DNA of 64,000 nucleotides from Fulvivirga ulvae (GTDB lineage: Bacteria; Bacteroidota; Bacteroidia; Cytophagales; Cyclobacteriaceae). The notes under the pieces were generated by a model. The model did no database searches. It was given only the letters and a program-made list of their open reading frames with translations, and was not told the DNA's origin. This document shows positions 35,649-44,588 of the stretch, in pieces. The stretch lies in assembly GCF_021389975.1 (NCBI RefSeq), contig NZ_CP089981.1:2257501-2321500 (forward strand). Direction: 5' to 3'. Made by a program: the position numbers and the translations under genes. Within the stretch, counting starts at the first letter, position 1; each line of letters starts with the position of its first letter.

Positions 35649-37022
35649 ATGAAAACTTATAAGTTCAAAGGCATTCTACAAAATCACGGATGGGAAGAAA
35701 ATGTATTTGTTACCGTTAATGACCTGGGTATTATTCAAAAAATTTCAGAGGATAATTCCGCAGATTTTGAGAGTGTTAATGGTTTTGCTATTCCGGGTTT
35801 TCAAAATGCCCATAGCCATGCGTTTCAGTATGCTATGGCTGGTATAGCAGAGCGACATGAGAATGCAGAAGTTGCTGATGATTTTTGGACATGGCGTGAG
35901 GCGATGTACCAGCTGGCACTTACGATGTCGCCAGACGATATAGAACATGTAGCAACTATGTTGTATGCTGAAATGGTCCGGCATGGTTATACCCATGTGG
36001 CTGAATTTCATTACCTGCACCACGACAAGGCAGGTAACCCCTACTCCAACCTGGCAGAACATGGGGAAAGGTTAGTCGCCGCAGCTAAAAGTGCTGGAAT
36101 AAAGATCACTTTAGTACCTATGTTTTATCAGAAAGGAGGCTTTGGCACAGAACCTCAGCCAAGACAAAGAAGGTTTATTTCCCCTTCTCCGGATGCCTAT
36201 TTTAAATTGTTGGAAGCTTCGAAGCGTGTCACTGGCCTGTACAGTGGAGCGTCACTTGCGTTTGGTATTCATTCTTTAAGAGCGGTACAACAGGAGGATA
36301 TAGTTTCGACCATGCACGAAGGACCAAAGGATCTGCCCTTTCACATCCATATATCAGAGCAGCTAAAGGAAATAGAGGATGCTAAAACCTTCTTAAAAAG
36401 CAGGCCTGTGGAATGGTTACTTAATAATACCAATGTTAATACCAATTTTCACCTTGTGCATGCTACCCATCTTGTGGAGACAGAGGTTAACGGTATAGCA
36501 GCTGCAGGAGCTCATGTAGTACTTTGCCCCTCCACCGAAGGAAATCTTGGTGATGGTATATTTCCGTTACGAGATTTTCAGAAAAAAGGTGGGAAATGGT
36601 CAATCGGTACAGATAGCCATGTAGGTCTTAACCCATTGGAAGAGCTAAGGATTCTTGACTACGGACAACGGCTGATTTCGCACCAGCGTAATACATTTAT
36701 AGATAGTGCAGAACCGGATAGCGGAGCTTTTGGTTACCGACATGCCCTTCTGGCAGGAAGAAAAGCTATGGGAAACAAAAATGAGGTGTATTTTAAGGAA
36801 GGAGAGCCTTTTGATGCGGTGGTATATGACGCCACAGCACCTTTACTGGCTTCGTCATCGATAAGTAATATCTTATCGGCAATTATCTATTCAGGTGATG
36901 TCACAATGACTTTGGGAACTGTTGTAAATGGGGAGTGGATAGTGAAAAACAATGAACACAAGCTAAGAGAAAGAATAACCGGTAATTTTATTTCGTGTAT
37001 AAAAGGATTGAACATCAGATAA
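35649..37022 (+). CDS. hutF: Formimidoylglutamate deiminase
   Basis: The 457-residue enzyme is a metal-dependent amidohydrolase. Visible metal and catalytic features are QNAHSHAFQ near residue 55, VAEFHYLHHDKAGNPY, IHISEQLKEIEDA, LVHATHL, and SIGTDSHVGLNPLEELR with the metal aspartate. It deiminates N-formimidoyl-glutamate to N-formylglutamate, feeding HutG. The two genes adjoin with no gap. This gives the last two steps of the five-step histidine pathway. Confidence 0.93.
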   Translation: MKTYKFKGILQNHGWEENVFVTVNDLGIIQKISEDNSADFESVNGFAIPGFQNAHSHAFQYAMAGIAERHENAEVADDFWTWREAMYQLALTMSPDDIEHVATMLYAEMVRHGYTHVAEFHYLHHDKAGNPYSNLAEHGERLVAAAKSAGIKITLVPMFYQKGGFGTEPQPRQRRFISPSPDAYFKLLEASKRVTGLYSGASLAFGIHSLRAVQQEDIVSTMHEGPKDLPFHIHISEQLKEIEDAKTFLKSRPVEWLLNNTNVNTNFHLVHATHLVETEVNGIAAAGAHVVLCPSTEGNLGDGIFPLRDFQKKGGKWSIGTDSHVGLNPLEELRILDYGQRLISHQRNTFIDSAEPDSGAFGYRHALLAGRKAMGNKNEVYFKEGEPFDAVVYDATAPLLASSSISNILSAIIYSGDVTMTLGTVVNGEWIVKNNEHKLRERITGNFISCIKGLNIR

Positions 37023-37097
37023 CGGCCCTGTAAAACATAGTGTTAGAGCCTGTGTTATAACTGCTAAAGCCTTAATTTTAGTTATAAATCAGTACTT

Positions 37098-37544
37098 ATG
37101 AAACTACAAATTTACTTATCGGGTGAGATTCATTCTGACTGGCGAGAAGAGTTGATCAACGAGGCTGAACGGCTGTTACTTCCGGTTGAATTTTTGACGC
37201 CGGTGCTAAATCATGATGCCAGTGACGAGGTGGGTATTAAAATTCTTGGAGAGGAAGATAATAACTTCTGGAAAGATCATAAGGCAGCCAAAATCAATGC
37301 GATACGTATTAAAAACAGTATCGAAAAGGCCGATATTGTAGTTGTAAAATTCGGAGATAAGTACAGGCAATGGAATGCCGCCTTTGATGCAGGGTATGCG
37401 GCCGCCCTGGGAAAATCTTATATCGTTGTACACCCGGCTGAATTTACACACGCCTTAAAGGAAGTTGACGCCCAGGCGATGGCAGTAGCCGAAGATGTCA
37501 GTCAAGTCCTTAAGATATTGGAGTACATTACACTCCCCGAGTAA
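37098..37544 (+). CDS. ytoQ: YtoQ-family protein
   Basis: The 148-residue soluble protein matches the YtoQ family, with KLQIYLSGEIHSDWR at the N-terminus and RIKNSIEKADIVVVKFGDKYRQWNAAFDAGYAAALGK in the middle. It resembles the nucleoside-2-deoxyribosyltransferase fold (SGEIH-, AD-VV, and FDAGYA positions), but the substrate is unknown. It lies 75 bp after hutF on the same strand and is followed by the insertion element at 37707. Confidence 0.88.
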   Translation: MKLQIYLSGEIHSDWREELINEAERLLLPVEFLTPVLNHDASDEVGIKILGEEDNNFWKDHKAAKINAIRIKNSIEKADIVVVKFGDKYRQWNAAFDAGYAAALGKSYIVVHPAEFTHALKEVDAQAMAVAEDVSQVLKILEYITLPE

Positions 37545-37751
37545 TTATAAACCTTGTATTTTCATTTGAGTTAGACAATTTTAGATGAAGAAATTGTAGC
37601 TTTTGACCTCTCAAATCAGACCTTATCCTTTTCAATCAAATGTCTCTTAAAAAGGCTTTATCATCATTGATGTACCTTATCTTATGGGATAGTATTTTTT
37701 ATGTTTTGACTAGTCCTGAATAAGCGTTACAGTTTATACAAGGATAAATAA

Positions 37752-38600
37752 TTATTTAGCACCGGGGACTACCTCGGTGCTTTTTTTTGATTTATAAGTT
37801 TTAATTGGAATAGATTTCTGTTCATGCATGAAGTTAGGTGTATTCATCCAACAACTCCAATGAGGTCTTTCATTGTTATAAATATCAACGGATTCTGTTA
37901 TGAGCTTACTCATGAGTTCCTGATCTGTTGTAGTGATACCTCGTATGAACTCATGTTTTAATATTCCATTGATCCTTTCTGCTATAGCATTTTGGTAGGG
38001 ATCATAGCTTTCAGTCATACTGCATGTTACTTTGTGTTTTTTTAGTAGCTGTTGATACCCATCACAACAATATTGCAGCCCCCTGTCAGAATGATGAATA
38101 AGGTCTCTATTTGCATATTTTCGGTTTTTAAGCGCACGTTTCATGGCCTCAATGGCTCCTGAAGCATTTAGGCTGTTTGAGACATTAAAGCCTATAATCT
38201 TCTTAGAATAAGCATCTGTAACCAACGATAAATACATCGGGCTTTGTCTGTTACCTATGTAGGTGATATCTGATACCCAAACTTGTTCTGGTCGTTCCAG
38301 TTTCAACCCATCAACCAGGTTTTTATGTTTTCTAAACCTGTGATGTGAGTCTGTAGTGATATGATATTGCCTTTTCGGGACAATCTGTAGATGATTGGCC
38401 TTCATGATAGCAAATAACCTGTCTCGGCCTACTCCAATTTCCTTAAGTTCATCGTATAGCAGATAATATAGCTTTCGGGTGCCGATTCGGGGCATTCTCA
38501 TTCTTACTTTTTCAATGATTTCTAAAGCCTGGCTAGCTACCTGTTGCTTATCCTTTGTTCTTTTAATGGCTCGGTAATAGACCTGTCTATTTATCCCCAA
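37752..38600 (-). CDS. IS3-family transposase OrfB (DDE integrase domain)
   Basis: The product is at least 282 residues with an HTH-like start (GINRQVYYRAIKR, MRMPRIGTRKLYYLL) and an integrase core. The DDE residues are visible: D in VWVSDITYIG, D in IHHSDRGLQYCC, and E in YQNAIAERINGILKHE. The frame stays open upstream to about 38632, inside the end of orfA, and reads EGITYACRLLGINRQVYY, a typical OrfB beginning. It is therefore probably made as an OrfAB fusion by a -1 frameshift around 38627-38632, at CAAAAAG. Confidence 0.92.
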   Translation of the reverse strand: MGINRQVYYRAIKRTKDKQQVASQALEIIEKVRMRMPRIGTRKLYYLLYDELKEIGVGRDRLFAIMKANHLQIVPKRQYHITTDSHHRFRKHKNLVDGLKLERPEQVWVSDITYIGNRQSPMYLSLVTDAYSKKIIGFNVSNSLNASGAIEAMKRALKNRKYANRDLIHHSDRGLQYCCDGYQQLLKKHKVTCSMTESYDPYQNAIAERINGILKHEFIRGITTTDQELMSKLITESVDIYNNERPHWSCWMNTPNFMHEQKSIPIKTYKSKKSTEVVPGAK

Positions 38601-38617
38601 CAGCCTGCAGGCATAGG

Positions 38618-39052
38618 TTATCCCTTCTTTTTGTTCAATCTTGAATCGATCAACTGTTGAGGTAAGGACTTTTTTCTGATAGGCACTTTAAGCTCTTCTT
38701 CAGCGATATCAATCATCATATCAAAGATGATAGCTTTCTTATTTGTAAACTCCAGTTCCTTCTCCAGAGTGTTTTTTTGCTTCTCTAGTAACCGGACTTT
38801 TGCTTCCAGCTCTAGTAACTTTTGTTCAGGTGTTTTTTCCAAACTGAGGTGAGATTTATTATCCCAATCTAAGCTACCATATTTTAATAACCAAGTCTTA
38901 ACTGTCGCATTGCCCTGAATACCGTATTTTCTTTGAGCTGCATTCAGGCCTAATTCACCATTCTCGACCTCGCGGACAACCTGCATTTTAAAGGTATAAC
39001 TGTAATCTCGCTGTGTTCGCTTAACATACTGAGAATCATTCTTCTTTTTCAT
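38618..39052 (-). CDS. IS3-family transposase OrfA (HTH protein)
   Basis: The 144-residue protein has an N-terminal helix-turn-helix (QRDYSYTFKMQVVREVENGELGLNAAQRKYGIQGNATVKTWL) and a leucine-zipper-like coiled coil (EQKLLELEAKVRLLEKQKNTLEKELEF). These recognise the element ends and mediate dimerisation. Its final codons AAC AAA AAG AAG GGA TAA hold a slippery A-run, used for the switch into orfB. Confidence 0.9.
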   Translation of the reverse strand: MKKKNDSQYVKRTQRDYSYTFKMQVVREVENGELGLNAAQRKYGIQGNATVKTWLLKYGSLDWDNKSHLSLEKTPEQKLLELEAKVRLLEKQKNTLEKELEFTNKKAIIFDMMIDIAEEELKVPIRKKSLPQQLIDSRLNKKKG

Positions 39053-39173
39053 AACATTACTTTTTGTGTAACGCTATTTCAGGACGGGACATTTTAAGTA
39101 TTTAAAAAGGGGTGGGATTATTAGATTAATAGGGTTTTGTGTAAGTTAAGAGAATATTAAGAGGCCAGTGCCT

Positions 39174-40460
39174 ATGGCTAGATATGTTTTTACTGTACTA
39201 ATAGCCACCCTTCATATGAATATTTCCCTTTTTGGGCAGGTGGTAGATACAACCAGGACGGCCAATGATCTGGTTAACAACATCCTTTTGGGAAACGGAG
39301 TGCAAATTGGTAATGTCTCTTTTACAGGGCAGAAACATGCAATAGGCTTTTATGAGGACCAAACATTACAGGTTGGAATTGAAAAAGGAATATTGTTGAC
39401 ATCAGGTAACGCTCTTTTTGTTGCAGGGCCTAATAAATCACCTCGTTCCGGTTGGGCCAGTGATGCAGCAGGAGATTATGAGCTGGATGCAATAGCCCGG
39501 GGAAAAACATATGATGCCGCAGTATTGGAGTTTGATTTTGTAACCGTTTCAGAAAATCTGTCATTCCAGTTTGTTTTTGCTTCAGAGGAATATCTCGAAT
39601 ATGTAGGTTCAAAATTCAATGATGTATTCGCTTTTTTTATAGAAGGACCAGATATAGGAAAAAAAAATATTGCCAGACTTCCCGACGGCAGTACTCCTAT
39701 TACTGTCAACACGGTAAACAACGAATTGAACAGTCAGTATTATATTGATAATACTTATGTTAATACAACTGATCCATTCATCTGGGATGTAAGGAATCGG
39801 AAAGTAATTGAAAATAAGAACTACCTGCAAGAGGAAATACCTCCTAAATATAACATTCAATTTGATGGTTTTACGCAGGTGCTTGAAGCCAGATGCAAGG
39901 TGGTTCCCAATAAAGTTTACCATATCAAAATTGCAATAGCAGATGTTGGCGATGGTATACTGGATTCCGGCGTTATTCTTAAAGGAGGTTCATTTCGTAG
40001 CTATGGAGATCAGGTAGTATCATTAGACAAGCATTTCAGAAACGAAGTAACTCCAAAAACTGCTGAAAGCAAGCGACCGGCTCTGGCAGCCTCAGGGCGG
40101 CAATTGACCCGCAGCATACCTAAAGAGATCATACTGGGAAATATTGAATTTGAATTTGATAAATATAGAATACCTGTAAACGCAAAGAATACACTAACTA
40201 CAGTTATCAATGAATGGTACAAAAAGCCAGCTGGAAAAATTCATGTGATTGGTCATACCGATAGTTGGGGTTCTGATCAATACAATATCGTACTTTCCCG
40301 GAGGCGTTCGGAGGCCGTTGCACATGCACTGAGTGGCCTGGGTATACCTGAAAGTCAATTAGTAATACATTTTTATGGAGAGGAAAGACCTCTAAAAACC
40401 AATGACACTACCGACGGGCGAGCGAGGAACAGGCGCGTTGAACTGGTTTTAAGCTATTAA
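39174..40460 (+). CDS. Choice-of-anchor L domain protein fused to a C-terminal OmpA domain
   Basis: The protein of about 428 residues has a signal peptide (VFTVLIATLHMNISLFGQ). Residues about 30-270 form a choice-of-anchor L domain (GILLTSGNALFVAGPNKS, LEFDFVTVSENLSFQFVFASEEYLEYV, VFAFFIEGPD), usually found in large T9SS cargo and adhesins. The C-terminal 110 residues form an OmpA-type peptidoglycan-binding domain (EFDKYRIP, VIGHTDSWGSDQYNIVLSRRR, GRARNRRVEL). Instead of a sorting signal it ends with a cell-wall anchor. ATG 39174 is preferred over GTG 39168. It starts 80 bp from the insertion sequence, and its 3' end overlaps the convergent DUF1684 gene by 4 bp. Confidence 0.88.
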   Translation: MARYVFTVLIATLHMNISLFGQVVDTTRTANDLVNNILLGNGVQIGNVSFTGQKHAIGFYEDQTLQVGIEKGILLTSGNALFVAGPNKSPRSGWASDAAGDYELDAIARGKTYDAAVLEFDFVTVSENLSFQFVFASEEYLEYVGSKFNDVFAFFIEGPDIGKKNIARLPDGSTPITVNTVNNELNSQYYIDNTYVNTTDPFIWDVRNRKVIENKNYLQEEIPPKYNIQFDGFTQVLEARCKVVPNKVYHIKIAIADVGDGILDSGVILKGGSFRSYGDQVVSLDKHFRNEVTPKTAESKRPALAASGRQLTRSIPKEIILGNIEFEFDKYRIPVNAKNTLTTVINEWYKKPAGKIHVIGHTDSWGSDQYNIVLSRRRSEAVAHALSGLGIPESQLVIHFYGEERPLKTNDTTDGRARNRRVELVLSY

Positions 40461-41080
40461 GGTGCTTTGAAGGCTTTAACCCCCGCCAGCACTTTTGTCC
40501 GGACTCTGTTTTGCCGGGGTACAATCGGGCATGAATACTTCTTATTATAGGCACAATACGGATTGTAAGCCTTGTTAAAGTCAAGGATAATAGAGTCAGC
40601 CTCGGGAATAGTAAGGCCCAGGTATCTTCCTCCTCCATAAGTTTCTTCTCCATTAGTAAGATCGGTAAATGGCAGAAACAGGTAGTCCTTATATTCTTCG
40701 GTTTCCCTGAGTTCATGGCTTTGGAAAATCTCTAATACAAATTTTTCGCCGTCAAGTTCAAAATGCGCTTCGCCGTACTTTTCGTATATAGGAGATCGGG
40801 TCGTGGTAGTAGCCATTTTAAAGGGCTTTTGCCCTAGGGTTCTGACAAATCGTGCCTCAACCCGATATTTGAGATCTATGGGGAAGAAATCCAGTGATGT
40901 AAAGGCTTTAAGGTCTGAGTCTGTTAAAGGGCTTTCCTCAGGGTTGGAAAATTCCTCATTGAGCTCTTTATGATATTGCTCAATTTCCTGGATCAATCCT
41001 TCATGTTGAGCGTACGATGTTGTGTAACAACTCAAAAATAAAATGGGGATGAATATCCTTTTAATCATTTTAATCAACAT
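40457..41080 (-). CDS. DUF1684 protein, exported
   Basis: The 207-residue protein has a signal peptide (IFIPILFLSCYTTSYAQ) and a DUF1684 domain: FFPIDLKYRVEARFVR, EAHFELDGEKFVLEIFQ, FLPFTDLTNGEETYGGGRYLGL, and the cysteine-containing NPYCAYNKKYSCPIVPRQN. The family's function is unknown; the two cysteines near the C-terminus are conserved. A start at 41068 is also possible. It lies 13 bp downstream of the LEA14-like gene on the same strand. Confidence 0.88.
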   Translation of the reverse strand: MLIKMIKRIFIPILFLSCYTTSYAQHEGLIQEIEQYHKELNEEFSNPEESPLTDSDLKAFTSLDFFPIDLKYRVEARFVRTLGQKPFKMATTTTRSPIYEKYGEAHFELDGEKFVLEIFQSHELRETEEYKDYLFLPFTDLTNGEETYGGGRYLGLTIPEADSIILDFNKAYNPYCAYNKKYSCPIVPRQNRVRTKVLAGVKAFKAP

Positions 41081-41093
41081 TTAACGTGAACAG

Positions 41094-41549
41094 TCATATG
41101 CGAACTTCATCTTCGTAATCGACCGGAACTTTGATAGGGAAACCGTGAAATGATACACGTATAAACCCTTTGTAGTGTACTTTAACTTTCTTTCCTCCAA
41201 GTATACTGATTACACTTTTTAAGAAACCCATCTGTTTCATATCAAAGGTTGCATCGAGCGGCACTTTGAATTCAGAGTTGGCCGGAATCAATGTTTTAAC
41301 AGAGTGATTAATAGTACCAATTTTGTTACCCTCCACTTCCACATCTACCTCCACTTTCTTTAATCGCATTTTTACATCATTAGGATTATAAAAATACGCA
41401 TTGGCATTAAGGTAGGCCTCAGAACCAGTAACTTTCGTTACTTCAATATTGCCAACTCTCCTGAACACCGGTGCATCTTCCGGATGCTTGCAACCATAGG
41501 CAAGTAAGAAAACCGATAACAGCACCACAAGAAGGAATTTATATTTCAT
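41094..41549 (-). CDS. LEA14-like (LEA type 2) lipoprotein
   Basis: From ATG 41549 the product is 151 residues with a lipoprotein signal (KFLLVVLLSVFLLAYGCKH; cysteine near residue 20). The mature domain has the LEA type 2 / WHy pattern of a fibronectin-like sandwich (NIEVTKVTGSEAYLNANAYFYNPNDVKMRLKKVEVDVEV, TINHSVKTLIPANSEFKVPLDATF). It is periplasmic or outer-membrane anchored; function unknown. It forms a likely unit with the DUF1684 gene. Confidence 0.83.
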   Translation of the reverse strand: MKYKFLLVVLLSVFLLAYGCKHPEDAPVFRRVGNIEVTKVTGSEAYLNANAYFYNPNDVKMRLKKVEVDVEVEGNKIGTINHSVKTLIPANSEFKVPLDATFDMKQMGFLKSVISILGGKKVKVHYKGFIRVSFHGFPIKVPVDYEDEVRI

Positions 41550-41698
41550 GTATTTAGAATATCTGACGTTTGGACTTATATACAACACTCAAGCTATAGA
41601 CGTGAGTTTAAGCACTTTGTTACTTTCTTAAACTATAATCATACCAAATTATTTCAAAACCAACACAACGATTGTAAATTTACAGTGTTAATACATCA

Positions 41699-42331
41699 AT
41701 GAATCTTACCTCAGACTACCTGGAATTTATAGCCGATGGGTTGGCCAACCAGGACTACGCAATTGTTGATCATTTTCTTCCGATGGAGGAGGTAAATGAT
41801 ATTCTAAAAGTTTTTGCGTTGCATCAGGATAGTGACCGCTTTAAAAGGGCAGGTATAGGAAAGGATGATAACCTGCAATATGATCGAAGCATTCGGGGTG
41901 ACTATATCAAATGGATTGATCCGAATGATGCTTTGTTGCCGGTGCAGAAATTTTTGGATCGAATTAACCACTTAAAGGACTATTTGAACAGGACCTGTTT
42001 CCTCGGGATAAAAGATTATGAAACACATTTCACTATTTATCCTCCCGGTTCATTTTACAAAAGGCATCTTGATCAGTTTAAAAACGACGGTGCCAGAAAA
42101 ATATCATTTATTTGCTACCTGAACACTCAATGGCAACCTGGAGATGGTGGCGAGTTAAGGCTTTACCTTGACAAGGAAATAAGGGATATTGCTCCTACGG
42201 CAGGCAAATTGGCTTGCTTCAGAAGCGAAATTATCGAGCACGAGGTTTTGCTTTCAATGAAAGACCGGTTTAGTCTTACAGGTTGGATGCTGAATCTGCC
42301 TTTGGGGCTGGAGTTTATGGTTGACCGGTAA
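41699..42331 (+). CDS. 2-oxoglutarate/Fe(II)-dependent oxygenase (prolyl-4-hydroxylase type)
   Basis: The 210-residue protein has a double-stranded beta-helix core with the iron ligands H123 and D125 (KRHLDQF) and H181 (IIEHEVLLS), plus R190 for 2-oxoglutarate binding (KDRFSLTGWML). The GDGGELRLY segment is typical of P4H-like bacterial enzymes related to EGL-9/PHD. It should hydroxylate a protein or small molecule in the cytoplasm. Substrate unknown; it stands alone. Confidence 0.9.
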   Translation: MNLTSDYLEFIADGLANQDYAIVDHFLPMEEVNDILKVFALHQDSDRFKRAGIGKDDNLQYDRSIRGDYIKWIDPNDALLPVQKFLDRINHLKDYLNRTCFLGIKDYETHFTIYPPGSFYKRHLDQFKNDGARKISFICYLNTQWQPGDGGELRLYLDKEIRDIAPTAGKLACFRSEIIEHEVLLSMKDRFSLTGWMLNLPLGLEFMVDR

Positions 42332-42379
42332 AAATATGATTGATCTAAGTTTTTAGAGTCGAGTGAGTAAGCATATTTG

Positions 42380-43477
42380 TTATTTCGGGAATAAGGATTT
42401 ATCTATACCAGGGATGATCTTGAGTGCATTCTTGTAATATAGTTTTCTCAGCACTTCGTCATCAAGATCAAGGCCATACATTCTCCAGAATGCGTGGTAT
42501 CTTTTATAGTAAGGGAAATATTCATCATCCGTTTCCAATACTCTGAAATAAGTATAGTATTCTTCAGGGTTCCAGCTGTCCTTTCCAAACATCACCCTGT
42601 CCTGGTATTGAGTCAGGAATTCCTTGGCCATACGAGGCTGGCGACCCAATTCAGCAATAACGGCACCTATTTCAGTGAACATGTTGGGATATTTTTCCAT
42701 TAATTTACCGAGTTTGCCTAGATCATTTCCGTACCAACCCAAATGGGCATTAATGAAAATAGTTTTTGGATGCTTTTCAAAAATATGATGCTGCTCTCTA
42801 ATAATTTGTTCCCATGGGGCGGGATCTGTATCAGATCTTTTTCGCCCCGGACGCACTTTTAACTCCAGCCACCTTTCATTTTGTTCATCATGTGGTTCCC
42901 AAAAAGATTTAGGGTCAGCGGCATGTATTAATACCGGGATGCCAAGTTCACCACATTTAGTCCAAACCGGATCAATTCGAGGATCATCGATCGCTATTCT
43001 TTTTCCATCTACTATGGCCATTGTTTGGCTCTTGTAGATCTTAAGGCCATTGGCGCCTAGCTTAACATCATTTTCAATTTGCTTTACCGTGCGCTCGGTC
43101 CAGCCTGCCTCGTTAATTGTGCTGATATCAATGTTAGTAAATACTATAAAACGATTGGGGGCAGTTTTCCTTACATTTTCTATACTTCCTGTCAGGTGCT
43201 CCTCTGAGCCTCTTCCCCTCCCACTAAGATTGACCATTACAGCCATATTGAGTTTATCCATCTCCATTATAACCTCATTCAGATCTTGGTTGGGCATATT
43301 AAACTGATGATTGTGTACATCTATAAAAGGGTATTTTGCCTTTTTTACAATGTGCTCAGGAACCACCAGCGTCGAAGGTGGATCATAACTTTCCCAGTCC
43401 ATCCGCACTTCATTATTTTGGCTTCTACAATGACACGAAAGAATTAATAACAGGAAAGAAAGAATATATCGGTACAT
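42380..43477 (-). CDS. Exported amidohydrolase-family (TIM-barrel) protein
   Basis: The 365-residue protein has a signal peptide or lipoprotein signal (ILSFLLLILSCHCRSQ) and a metal-dependent TIM barrel of the amidohydrolase_2 type. Metal-ligand positions are seen in PFIDVHNHQFN, NGLKIYKSQT, VLIHAADPKSFWEP, IFINAHLGWYGNDLG and MFGKDSWNPEEYY. The layout fits decarboxylase- or lactonase-like members. A lipid anchor is likely given the CHC stretch. Substrate unknown. Confidence 0.85.
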   Translation of the reverse strand: MYRYILSFLLLILSCHCRSQNNEVRMDWESYDPPSTLVVPEHIVKKAKYPFIDVHNHQFNMPNQDLNEVIMEMDKLNMAVMVNLSGRGRGSEEHLTGSIENVRKTAPNRFIVFTNIDISTINEAGWTERTVKQIENDVKLGANGLKIYKSQTMAIVDGKRIAIDDPRIDPVWTKCGELGIPVLIHAADPKSFWEPHDEQNERWLELKVRPGRKRSDTDPAPWEQIIREQHHIFEKHPKTIFINAHLGWYGNDLGKLGKLMEKYPNMFTEIGAVIAELGRQPRMAKEFLTQYQDRVMFGKDSWNPEEYYTYFRVLETDDEYFPYYKRYHAFWRMYGLDLDDEVLRKLYYKNALKIIPGIDKSLFPK

Positions 43478-43539
43478 AAAGAAATGATTTGCTAAGTTCT
43501 TACGAATTAATCCATAAGAAGTTATAGCTATTTACTTGA

Positions 43540-44274
43540 CTACAACTTTATAGCATTTTCAATAGAGCCTAAAGAATAGGCTTTTGCTAAAGCACTATTA
43601 TTTATAAGCTTGGTAGCTTCTTTGGACCTCATACCACTATTGCAGAAAATGATTACTTCTTTACCGTGATATATATCATGATCCCTAAGCTTTGGCAGAG
43701 GAATATTCAATGCGCCTGTAATAACCTGTCTTTCATGCTCTTTAGGAGTTCTTACATCCAGAAGCAGTGCTCCTTTCATTCTTAGCTCTCTTGCTTCTGA
43801 CAGACTGATGTTATCTCCGTGTCCCAGAAAAGCATAAAACTTCTCATATAACCAACTTGCAACGCAGAAGTGAGTGAAGATTACTGTAAGCTGTAATGCA
43901 ATCAGAATGGCAGCTGTATACAGTGCTGCAGTGTACTGACCATCAAGTAAAAACAATCCGGTTGTAAGGTTAAAAGTTGCACCCATCAGGCTTGCATATC
44001 TCCGAGGAAGAGGGTTTATCGCAGGCAGTTTTTTACGGTTAGAGATGGCAATAATCCTGTTATATACGGCATCTATGGGGTGATATTTTTTTGATCCAAA
44101 CCCAACTATACCAAGAGCAGATAGAAAGAAGTGGATGAAGGGTTCCTTAAAGATCAGGCCAAAGATTACCATGACCAGACAGAATGCGGGCATAAGCCTC
44201 ACATGGTAATTTAGAGAACTTAACTCTTCTTGCGAGCAGGATGAATAACCCTGCTGTATTAAGTAGCGATTCAT
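43540..44274 (-). CDS. DUF4395 membrane domain fused to a rhodanese domain
   Basis: The 244-residue protein has an N-terminal DUF4395 domain with several membrane helices (residues about 25-160, including ASLMGATFNLTTGLFLL and AALYTAAILIALQLTVIFTHFCVASWLYEKFY). A C-terminal rhodanese domain has the active-site loop IIFCNSGMRSKEA with the catalytic cysteine. It therefore probably handles sulfane sulfur at the inner membrane. The fusion of both domains is the notable feature. Confidence 0.85.
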   Translation of the reverse strand: MNRYLIQQGYSSCSQEELSSLNYHVRLMPAFCLVMVIFGLIFKEPFIHFFLSALGIVGFGSKKYHPIDAVYNRIIAISNRKKLPAINPLPRRYASLMGATFNLTTGLFLLDGQYTAALYTAAILIALQLTVIFTHFCVASWLYEKFYAFLGHGDNISLSEARELRMKGALLLDVRTPKEHERQVITGALNIPLPKLRDHDIYHGKEVIIFCNSGMRSKEATKLINNSALAKAYSLGSIENAIKL

Positions 44275-44588
44275 AGGTAAATAGGTTGAATAGGTATCGC
44301 ATATATACCTTAATGTGCAGGGAAGGTAATCAGGGATAAAGCTAAATTTTAAAAGATTTTTTTCTTCAAGTGGAAAGATAGCAGGGTTAAAGTGTGCTAA
44401 AAGACTGTCAGGTTGCAGATTGTCAGTTCTGCAGTGTTTCTACTGGAATGAGGACGCTCGCAATGAGGCATACCCGGTATACAGCGTGAAAATAAATTTA
44501 TTTACACCGCGTTGTTTTTTAAGGTTATGACAATATTGTTTGAAATCACCTATATTTGAAACCATTGGAATGATTAACCGGACTGCCT
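44275..44588. other. Divergent intergenic region before the TPR gene
   Basis: About 310 bp without a coding frame lie between the divergent rhodanese and TPR genes. The only signal seen is a -7 promoter-like element at 44551-44558. A GTCAGGTTGCAGATTGTCAG stretch near 44408 has a short direct repeat of no known meaning. Confidence 0.5.
44551..44558 (+). promoter_or_regulatory. Candidate -7 element for the TPR gene
   Basis: TATATTTG matches the Bacteroidetes -7 consensus TAnnTTTG exactly and lies 30 bp before the ATG at 44589. A -33 TTTG is not found at the expected spacing. Confidence 0.4.

Larger units (their letters stand above)
37707..39091 (-). mobile_element. Complete IS3-family insertion sequence (IS150-like)
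   Basis: The element of about 1385 bp carries overlapping orfA and orfB on the minus strand. Imperfect 25-bp terminal inverted repeats are seen at 37707-37731 and 39067-39091; both hold the core TAGCGTTACA or AAGCGTTACA preceded by GTCCTGAA. The ends are TG...CA. The flanks show a possible 3-bp target duplication (TTT). Both genes appear intact, so the element could still be active. It sits between ytoQ and the choice-of-anchor L gene, with no gene obviously disrupted. Confidence 0.9.
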
